This document shows, piece by piece, positions 5,530 to 10,782 of a stretch of DNA of 12,560 nucleotides. The translations under genes were made by a program, and so were the position numbers. Each line of letters opens with the position of its first letter. The first letter of the stretch is position 1. This DNA is from Propionibacteriaceae bacterium (GTDB lineage Bacteria > Actinomycetota > Actinomycetes > Propionibacteriales > Propionibacteriaceae), in assembly GCA_009778535.1 (NCBI GenBank), contig WRJP01000046.1, positions 1 to 12,560 of the forward strand, written 5' to 3'. The notes under the pieces were generated by a model. It was not told where the DNA came from, made no database searches, and saw nothing but the letters and a program-made list of their open reading frames with translations.

Positions 5530-7124
5530 CAGGTCTCCTGATTCGGGGAAATACCATTGCCACCAAGTTGGGGAATATTCAAAATCCCATGTTGTAGCTG
5601 CATGTCCAACACCACCTGACGCAGTTGATCGCCGTACAAAATCGGCTGCTGCCCACCCCACCGGTTCGCGATGAACTGAGCCAATCGGACATTAGCCGCC
5701 CCAGTTTCACCTTGGGCTAACTCGGCTGCGATCCCCGCTGCCCGCAGTGCGCAAAATCCGCCCTGACAAGGCCCCATTCCCAGGCGAAGCAGCCTGCGGA
5801 CGTCATCAAAGGACGCGGTAGGGTTGGCGATCAGTACCTGTTGCAACATGCCCTTTGTGACCAACTCACACTCGCAGATGAGTTGGTCGTCAAAGCCACG
5901 TTCAGTAACCGCCTGCTGCTCTCTGGTTGCGAAGCGTTCATCCAAACGAGCATTTTGCCGCTGCCGAGTAGCGGGCACCGCTTCCTGGTCGGTTCGGCAA
6001 AGGCGGCTTTCACCAAGTTGTGCGCACATCAGATCAACGGCTTGGGCGGCCATTAACCGATAGGTCGAGAGTTTGCCGCCGATCACCGTGATCATTCCCG
6101 ACAAGTGATCGCGTTCTTTATGGTTAATCACGATCATGGAGCGACTCAACCCTCTAGTGTCAGCGTCTGCCAGGTTGTGATCTTGCACCAAAGGACGACC
6201 TCCCGCCCAAGCGCGTAAGGCTCTGGTCTGACGAAAACCTGGTACAAGCGCTTCACCTGCGTCCAACATCTCCTGCACTTCACCAGCAGGAATTTCAAGC
6301 CGGTCGAGGTTGGCTGTTGACTTGTCGGTAGTTCCAATGATGGTAACGGTGTGGGCAGGCACCAAAAGGTCGCCGTCACTCGGATAGCGGCAACGGCTGA
6401 TGACTGAATGCACCAGCCGGTGCGCCATCGCTATCATGATTCCCCGCCCAGCTACGACCCCAATATCGCTGATGCCTGCCAGTTCAGCGACCTGAGCTGC
6501 CCATACTCCGGCGGCGTTAATCACAAAGTTGCACTCGATCTCGACCTGGGCATCAGACTTGAGGTCGCGACAAACTACTGCGACAACCTGCCCATGAACG
6601 CGCTGTATCGCCTGTACTTGGTGGTAGGTCAACACCTTCGCACCATATTCAATCGCAGAGCAGGCGGTGCCGGTGACCATTGCCCAACCGTCTATCGCTT
6701 GATCGCAGGTGCTAAAAGCACGCGTGATCGCAGGGTTGAGCCGCGGCTCGGCGCGTAAGCATTCGTCGGTGTCGATTTCTGTGACCGGAACTTGGCAAGC
6801 GGCAGCACCAGCCGTAAATCGCTCAGCATAGCTGGGATCATCTTGGGGCAGGCTGACGAAATACCCGCCGGTGAGCTCCACTGCATCTTCATGTATCCGA
6901 GCCAGGACGCTGTTTTCACCGGCACATTCTTTAGCGGTTTGCGGGTCGGAAACCACATAGCGCGCACCGCTATGCAGCAACCCATGAAAACGGCCGGTGG
7001 TGCCGCTGGCTAAGTCACCACGTTCGACGAGGATTGCCGAATACCCGCGCATCGCTAGATCTCGCAGCACCCCAACGCCGGTTGCGCCACCACCGATGAC
7101 TACGACAGCTGCCGAATATCTCAC
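5529..7124 (-). CDS. glpA: Anaerobic glycerol-3-phosphate dehydrogenase subunit A (FAD subunit)
   Basis: A 531-residue catalytic subunit of GlpABC that oxidises sn-glycerol-3-phosphate to dihydroxyacetone phosphate with FAD. The N-terminus AAVVVIGGGATGVGVLRDLA is the dinucleotide-binding fold, followed by the FAD-contact string SGTTGRFHGLLHSGARYV typical of GlpA/GlpD. Residues about 413-470 form a BFD-like [2Fe-2S] domain with CEC (417, 419) and CQGGFC (453, 458), found in GlpA but not in aerobic GlpD. The length is close to the E. coli protein (542). Two GTG codons stand in tandem at 7127 and 7124; GGAGG at 7129-7133 is only one base from the first and four from the second, so 7124 is preferred. 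It is the first gene of glpA-glpBC, with one-base overlap (TGATG) between them. No clear promoter is seen in the GC-rich, repeat-filled gap to glpK. Confidence 0.95.
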   Translation of the reverse strand: MRYSAAVVVIGGGATGVGVLRDLAMRGYSAILVERGDLASGTTGRFHGLLHSGARYVVSDPQTAKECAGENSVLARIHEDAVELTGGYFVSLPQDDPSYAERFTAGAAACQVPVTEIDTDECLRAEPRLNPAITRAFSTCDQAIDGWAMVTGTACSAIEYGAKVLTYHQVQAIQRVHGQVVAVVCRDLKSDAQVEIECNFVINAAGVWAAQVAELAGISDIGVVAGRGIMIAMAHRLVHSVISRCRYPSDGDLLVPAHTVTIIGTTDKSTANLDRLEIPAGEVQEMLDAGEALVPGFRQTRALRAWAGGRPLVQDHNLADADTRGLSRSMIVINHKERDHLSGMITVIGGKLSTYRLMAAQAVDLMCAQLGESRLCRTDQEAVPATRQRQNARLDERFATREQQAVTERGFDDQLICECELVTKGMLQQVLIANPTASFDDVRRLLRLGMGPCQGGFCALRAAGIAAELAQGETGAANVRLAQFIANRWGGQQPILYGDQLRQVVLDMQLQHGILNIPQLGGNGISPNQET

Positions 7125-7150
7125 CACCCCTCCAGCTTAAACCTCCGCTG

Positions 7151-7190
7151 CCCTTCGCGCTGGTCGAGTGTCACCCAACTCCCGTTGGTT
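7151..7190 (+). repeat. Degenerate relative of the palindromic element (F) in the glpA-glpK gap
   Basis: CCCTTCGCGC (7151-7160) is identical to ten bases of the second-hairpin loop in copy A (4291-4300). It is followed by CGAGTG and a short hairpin CCAAC-TCCC-GTTGG (7175-7188). It lies immediately upstream of copy B, as if a fragment of one element abuts another. Only the 10-base match and the GAGTG-plus-hairpin arrangement support it. Confidence 0.4.
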
Positions 7191-7200
7191 GCCGCCACCT

Positions 7201-7294
7201 AGCGGGTTGAGTGCCGACCCCAGGGTCGGTGTATCGAAACCCAAAGGGCAATTGCAGTGAACTCTGTCGTCACTCTGTGTTTCGACGAGCGGCG
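7201..7294 (+). repeat. Palindromic element, copy B, between glpA and glpK
   Basis: GGGTTGAGTG is followed by hairpin 1 CCGACCC-CA-GGGTCGG (7214-7229), then TGTATCGA as in the other copies. The second inverted repeat differs from copies A, C and D: TCGAAAC (7234-7240) pairs with GTTTCGA (7279-7285) across a 38-nt interior. It continues directly into the leader block shared with copy C. It fills much of the 214-bp divergent spacer that must also hold the glpA and glpK promoters. Confidence 0.75.
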
Positions 7295-7332
7295 CGAGCG
7301 CTTACAAACCTCATTATTATTGGCATAGGAGG
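7295..7332 (+). promoter_or_regulatory. 38-nt leader of glpK, duplicated upstream of the four-helix protein gene
   Basis: The block ends in ATAGGAGG, the Shine-Dalgarno of glpK, six bases before its ATG. It matches 8961-8998 at 34 of 38 positions: both have CGAGCGCTT, CAAACCTCA and an AT-rich ATTATTGG-like stretch. TATTAT could act as a -10, but no -35 is recognisable. It may be the downstream part of the palindromic element or a shared 5' leader. Confidence 0.6.
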
Positions 7333-7338
7333 GCGCAG

Positions 7339-8856
7339 ATGACCAGTCAATACGTGTTAGCCATAGACCAGGGCACTACGAGTACCAGAGCACTGATCTT
7401 TGATCACGACGGGAGAGTGAAAGCTCACAACCAAACAGAACATCGCCAAATCTTTCCTAACCCTGGCTGGGTGGAGCATGACCCCATCGAAATAATGGCT
7501 AACGTTCGTCAAGTCATTGCGCAGGCTATGAAACAGGCGGGTTTACAACGTAAAGACATTGCTGCTATCGGAGTTACCAACCAGCGGGAAACCGCCGTCA
7601 TTTGGGATAGAACAACGGGGAAGCCCATCCACAACGCGATCGTGTGGCAGGACACGCGAACCGACCAAATCTGTCAGACGCTCGCGGGTTCGGAAGGTGC
7701 GCAGCGCTACAAAGCAAAGGTTGGATTACCACTCGCAACCTACTTTTCAGGGCCGAAGTGGAAGTGGTTGTTGGAGAATGTTCCGTCGGTGCAGCAGCTT
7801 CCGCCTGATCGGTTACTTGCTGGAACCATCGATTCGTGGTTGATCTGGAACCTCAGCGGCGGCACAAATGGGGGCATTCATGTGACCGACGTGACGAACG
7901 CCTCACGCACGATGTTGCTGGACTTGCACACCTTGGAATGGAGTCCCGAAATCGCCGCTGACATGGGAATTCCGCTCGCCAGCTTACCTATGATTAAATC
8001 TTCGTCCGAGGTGTACGGTTATGTGCGCGACGACAGTCTGCTGCACGGCGTACCGATTGCAGCAGCTCTCGGCGATCAGCAGGCCGCCACTTTTGGACAG
8101 GCATGTTTCGCGCCTGGTGATGTGAAAAATACGTACGGTACTGGATGTTTCATGCTGATGAACACCGGAAACCGTCCCGTGGCCTCGACGCATGGATTGC
8201 TGACTACGCTGTGCTATCAACTAGGAGATGCGGCTCCAGTGTATGCACTCGAAGGGTCGATTGCGGTCGCTGGCTCGCTGGTGCAGTGGCTGCGGGACAA
8301 TCTTGGACTCATTGACAGTTCCGCCGAGATTCAAACTCTCGCTGCCACGGTGGCAGACAACGGTGGGTGCTACTTTGTGCCTGCGTTCTCTGGGCTTTTC
8401 GCACCACATTGGCGTTCTGACGCTCGCGGCGTGATTGTGGGACTGACTAGTTACATCAACAAAGGGCACATCGCACGGGCAGTTGAGGAAGCTACCGCAT
8501 ACCAGACCCGTGAGGTAGTTGAGGCGATGGAAGCCGATTCGGGCGTGAAACTCAACTCGCTAAAAGTGGACGGCGGCATGACGTTTGACGACTTGTTGAT
8601 GCAATTCCAAGCCGACCAACTCAAAGTGCCCGTGGTGCGACCTGTCATTGCTGAGACGACTGCGTTGGGAGCTGCCTATGCTGCCGGTATCGCCGTCGGC
8701 TATTGGAAAGGAACCGACGAAGTTGCGGCGAATTGGGCGCAGAGCAAGCGTTGGGTTCCGCAAGCTGGCACAGCGATGCAGGAAAAGTATTACCAGGAAT
8801 GGAAAAAAGCCGTCACAAAGTCCCTCGGCTGGGTGACGCTCCCTCCCACGAGTTAA
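7339..8856 (+). CDS. glpK: Glycerol kinase
   Basis: Glycerol kinase (EC 2.7.1.30), cytoplasmic, ATP-dependent, makes sn-glycerol-3-phosphate. At 505 residues it is nearly colinear with the E. coli enzyme (502). The FGGY/ASKHA signatures are present: AIDQGTTSTRALIFD (D10), NQRET (R83, E84), IVWQDTR, TYFSGPKWKW (Y135) and the catalytic-base motif GDQQAATFGQ (D246), then KNTYGTGCFMLMNTG and KVDGGMTFDDLLMQFQADQL. The HPr-phosphorylated YHFYG histidine segment of Firmicutes enzymes is replaced by SEVYGYVRDDSLLHG, so PTS phosphorylation control of that kind is unlikely. ATAGGAGG precedes the ATG by six bases. It is divergent from glpA-glpBC, which uses its product; no glycerol facilitator gene (glpF) is in the window. 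A hairpin of copy C follows its stop and could terminate its transcript, or the membrane-protein gene downstream may be cotranscribed. Confidence 0.97.
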   Translation: MTSQYVLAIDQGTTSTRALIFDHDGRVKAHNQTEHRQIFPNPGWVEHDPIEIMANVRQVIAQAMKQAGLQRKDIAAIGVTNQRETAVIWDRTTGKPIHNAIVWQDTRTDQICQTLAGSEGAQRYKAKVGLPLATYFSGPKWKWLLENVPSVQQLPPDRLLAGTIDSWLIWNLSGGTNGGIHVTDVTNASRTMLLDLHTLEWSPEIAADMGIPLASLPMIKSSSEVYGYVRDDSLLHGVPIAAALGDQQAATFGQACFAPGDVKNTYGTGCFMLMNTGNRPVASTHGLLTTLCYQLGDAAPVYALEGSIAVAGSLVQWLRDNLGLIDSSAEIQTLAATVADNGGCYFVPAFSGLFAPHWRSDARGVIVGLTSYINKGHIARAVEEATAYQTREVVEAMEADSGVKLNSLKVDGGMTFDDLLMQFQADQLKVPVVRPVIAETTALGAAYAAGIAVGYWKGTDEVAANWAQSKRWVPQAGTAMQEKYYQEWKKAVTKSLGWVTLPPTS

Positions 8857-8859
8857 GTT

Positions 8860-8960
8860 CCTCTCTCTGGTTGTTTCTGCCACCTCGCTGATTGAGTGCC
8901 GGACAGCGTCCGGTGTATCGATCCTGCAACTGAAGTGCAGGATGACGGAGGGTGACCACA
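8860..8960 (+). repeat. Palindromic element, copy C, between glpK and the four-helix protein gene
   Basis: After CCTCTCTCTGG (nearly the same 11 bases as the edge of copy A) and a head CACCTCGCTGATTGAGTG come hairpin 1 CCGGAC-AGC-GTCCGG (8899-8913), the constant TGTATCGATCCTGC, and hairpin 2 with arms ATCCTGC (8921-8927) and GCAGGAT (8937-8943). Its loop is nine bases shorter than in A and D. Then ATGACGGAGGGTGACCACACGAGC leads into the shared leader block. The GC-rich hairpins just past glpK could serve as its terminator. Confidence 0.85.
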
Positions 8961-8998
8961 CGAGCGCTTCCAAACCTCACTATCATTGGTATAGGAGG
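8961..8998 (+). promoter_or_regulatory. 38-nt leader of the four-helix protein gene, copy of the glpK leader
   Basis: It differs from 7295-7332 at four positions only (three T/C changes and one A/C) and ends in ATAGGAGG five bases before the ATG at 9004. Such conservation between two non-homologous genes suggests a recent duplication with the element or a common control signal. Confidence 0.6.
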
Positions 8999-9003
8999 AA
9001 TTG

Positions 9004-9564
9004 ATGAGCAGCACTAGCCAGGCAAATAGTCAGCAGCTACTACCGGACGAGCCAAAGCGCCCGATGCTAGCTTGGGTTGTATTACTGCTCAGCTTCTTAG
9101 CTATCGGTTCACTAATCGCTTCTGTACTGGGTGCTTTCTGGCTAGCTATCGACCGTTTCCAGCAAGCGAGTTGGATAACTAATTTGATTCCCACTGACTA
9201 CGGGTCGCTGTGGCGCATCCCGCTCGCTGCCGCTATAACCGTACTGGGTTTGATTCCCAGTATCAGTGCTGCGATCAGCGGGTATTACGCTTTTGCAGGC
9301 TACCGCTGGGCCAGGGTCGCTACATGTATCACTTTCATACTTTCGGGCATGGGAGTTTTACTGAACATCATTGCCTTTCCCGCTATTGCCTTGACTGCGC
9401 TTGCTGCGGTTTTTGCTTGGCTTCCACCTATGAATCGCTACTACGCAGCTTGGTACGCAATTCGCCATCGGGAACCAGTATTTGCAGATTCCGTAAACAA
9501 CGTCTATTACGGCCCGCTTCCCCGCTATCTGCCTGTTCCCTCGTCGCTACCTCCCGCTATTTGA
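9004..9564 (+). CDS. Four-helix membrane protein of unknown function
   Basis: A 186-residue protein that I do not recognise. The N-terminal 20 residues are hydrophilic (SSTSQANSQQLLPDEPKRP). Hydrophobic segments lie at about 22-50, 72-97, 101-118 and 119-141; the third and fourth are nearly continuous (ATCITFILSGMGVLLNIIAF, then ALTALAAVFAWL). A positively charged tail, YYAAWYAIRHREP, is followed by about 35 mostly Pro/Tyr/Leu residues. The general plan resembles small actinobacterial membrane proteins next to metabolic genes. ATG at 9004 is chosen over TTG at 9001 because AGGAGG (8993-8998) is five bases from the ATG and only two from the TTG. It is tandem with glpK, 147 bp downstream, separated by palindromic copy C. 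Its stop codon falls inside the head of element-like sequence E, so the last few residues may be element-derived. Confidence 0.75.
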   Translation: MSSTSQANSQQLLPDEPKRPMLAWVVLLLSFLAIGSLIASVLGAFWLAIDRFQQASWITNLIPTDYGSLWRIPLAAAITVLGLIPSISAAISGYYAFAGYRWARVATCITFILSGMGVLLNIIAFPAIALTALAAVFAWLPPMNRYYAAWYAIRHREPVFADSVNNVYYGPLPRYLPVPSSLPPAI

Positions 9565-9590
9565 GTGTCGTCAGCGGGTGCCCGCTGGCA
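9551..9590 (+). repeat. Degenerate relative of the palindromic element (E), possible terminator
   Basis: CTCCCGCTATTTGAGTG resembles the element head of copies C and D. It is followed by a strong hairpin CAGCGGG-TG-CCCGCTG (9572-9587), 16 nt like hairpin 1 of copy B. The constant TGTATCGATCC is missing. The TGA in TTGAGTG is the stop codon of the membrane-protein gene. It lies between convergent genes and is well placed to terminate the plus-strand transcript. Confidence 0.5.
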
Positions 9591-9641
9591 CACCCGAAGT
9601 CTCGCTGGCTACTGCCGGCCGCAGACAGGTTATGTAAAAAC

Positions 9642-9651
9642 CAACTAGTTG
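9642..9651. other. 10-bp palindrome CAACTAGTTG before the convergent lipoprotein stop
   Basis: CAACTAGTTG is a perfect palindrome three bases from the end of the lipoprotein gene, preceded on the plus strand by GTAAAAAC. It is too short to call a terminator with confidence. Confidence 0.2.
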
Positions 9652-9654
9652 TGG

Positions 9655-10578
9655 CTAACCCAGGGGTTCTTCTGGGACGTTACCGTATTCAATAAGCCAA
9701 GAATTGACCCAAGACTCGGTGTCTACACCAGAAGCAACCTTGGATTGCAGATCAGTGAAATTGGCTTCGTTTATTTTCTTTAACACGTCAGAGAAAGCCA
9801 GGACAGCTTCCGGATGCGCGTCGGCCAGCCCCGGGCTTAACAGCACCACCATGGGGTCGCTAACTGTGATGCCAGCGGGGTCTTCTAATAGCTTGAAACC
9901 GGCAAGCTCCGTAAAATCGCAAGCTCGGAATGCTGCAACCTCGACAGCCCCTGAGAGTAGAGCCTCGCTGCGCTTGAGCGCATCATCTTGATATTTGATC
10001 TCGACGTTAGCCTCGTACACAACTTCCAAGGAAGGAATCCCATCCGAACGCGACCCAACGAACGTTGGTATTGCAATCGGTTTCGGCGCAGCAGCAGACC
10101 AAGCCTTCAGATCAGCCAAACTAGTCAGCGGCGAATCCGCAGCCACCGCCCACACGATTCTGCCATCTAAAGGTGTTGTGGCAAGCAGTTGCGCAGAATC
10201 TTGAATCTCGCTGGCCAATAGTGACAAGACATCATCGGGTGCGGGAGGTTCAAGCCCACCACCTAGATCGCGCAGCATCGTGACTGCAAAACCTATCGCC
10301 ACAGCGTTCGGCGAATCCGCCAAATCATAGAGCAAGCCGTTGACGTCAGAGGGATTCACATTTTTTAGTTCCGGTGCGTAACCTACCCTTTGGGTGGTTT
10401 GTGCAATGACAGCACGAACTGTTTTTTCTGCAATGGTAGAACCCGACCAGAAATGCAACGCCGGTCGCTCCAGCGTTGGGGTGGGAGTCGGAGTGGGCGT
10501 GGCTATTGGCGGAGCGGCCGAGCAAGCAGCAAAGGCAAACAGCCCTGCCACGGCCAACACGAAAGCACGTCTATGCAT
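9655..10578 (-). CDS. Putative lipoprotein, OpuAC-type substrate-binding protein
   Basis: A 307-residue protein with a lipoprotein signal: MHRRAFVLAVAGLFAFAAC, giving a lipidated Cys19 (lipobox FAAC, with Phe at -3 instead of the usual Leu). A TPTPTPTPT spacer follows. The mature part begins ALHFWSGSTIAEKTVRAVIA and ends with PEAVLAFSDVLKKINEANFTDL...ESWVNSWLIEYG. This order (xVGSxxFxExxI start, and a PE...LSxxLTxxxL...VAxxWLxxxG end) matches the OpuAC/ProX family that binds quaternary ammonium osmoprotectants; identity is low and the aromatic ligand cage cannot be confirmed. No permease or ATPase gene is adjacent, so it is an orphan here. The ATG at 10578 is chosen because GAGG stands five bases upstream; GTG at 10584 overlaps that site. 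It is convergent with the four-helix protein gene and follows ppdK on the same strand after a 204-bp repeat-bearing gap. Confidence 0.75.
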   Translation of the reverse strand: MHRRAFVLAVAGLFAFAACSAAPPIATPTPTPTPTLERPALHFWSGSTIAEKTVRAVIAQTTQRVGYAPELKNVNPSDVNGLLYDLADSPNAVAIGFAVTMLRDLGGGLEPPAPDDVLSLLASEIQDSAQLLATTPLDGRIVWAVAADSPLTSLADLKAWSAAAPKPIAIPTFVGSRSDGIPSLEVVYEANVEIKYQDDALKRSEALLSGAVEVAAFRACDFTELAGFKLLEDPAGITVSDPMVVLLSPGLADAHPEAVLAFSDVLKKINEANFTDLQSKVASGVDTESWVNSWLIEYGNVPEEPLG

Positions 10579-10649
10579 CCTCACCTCAAATCATCGCAAA
10601 GGCTAGTGTCTCGCATTACTGTCTATTACCTGGCTTCAGATCAGGCGTG

Positions 10650-10669
10650 TCTAGCAGAAACCCGCTAGA
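10650..10669. terminator. Small hairpin in the ppdK-lipoprotein gap
   Basis: TCTAGC and GCTAGA form a 6-bp inverted repeat around AGAAACCC (read on plus). In the minus direction it follows a GGTTTTC stretch and precedes ACACGCC, without a U-run. It may help terminate ppdK transcription or be an operator for the lipoprotein gene; evidence is only the symmetry. Confidence 0.3.
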
Positions 10670-10680
10670 GAAAACCTGTG

Positions 10681-10768
10681 CCCTCACCTGCGTCATCCTG
10701 CACGAAGTGAAACGAAGTTGCAGGATCGATACACAAACCTGCGGTTTGCACCGGGCCAGCGGGAGTAC
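10681..10768 (-). repeat. Palindromic element, copy D, downstream of ppdK
   Basis: Read on the minus strand: head CTCCCGCTGGCCCGGTG, hairpin 1 CAAACC-GCA-GGTTTG (10734-10748), the constant TGTATCGATCCTGC, hairpin 2 with arms ATCCTGCA (10719-10726) and TGCAGGAT (10695-10702) around a loop with ACTTCGT twice, then GACGCAGGTGAGGG. It starts about 15 bases after the ppdK stop, in the ppdK orientation, where it could act as terminator. The leader block of copies B and C is absent. Confidence 0.85.
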
Positions 10769-10782
10769 CTAGTGTTGGAGAC

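Noticed and set aside
5530..5661. Longer N-terminus for GlpB-GlpC (44 extra residues)
   Set aside because: These codons overlap the end of glpA in another frame; the ATG at 5529 has CAGGAG five bases upstream and begins the FAD-binding fold directly (MRQVVVVGAGLAG).
8830..8856. End of glpK (GGGTGACG ... CACGAG) as part of the palindromic element
   Set aside because: Short gapped resemblance to the tail of copy C (GGGTGACCACACGAG) but without the hairpins; could be chance. A comparison of glpK C-termini in relatives would settle it.
7151..8960. CRISPR array
   Set aside because: Repeats are irregularly spaced by hundreds to thousands of bases, in both orientations, with no uniform spacers and no cas genes.
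8560..8973. 137-codon minus-strand reading frame opposite the end of glpK
   Set aside because: It is a shadow of glpK plus translated copy C of the repeat; no ribosome-binding site and no recognisable protein.
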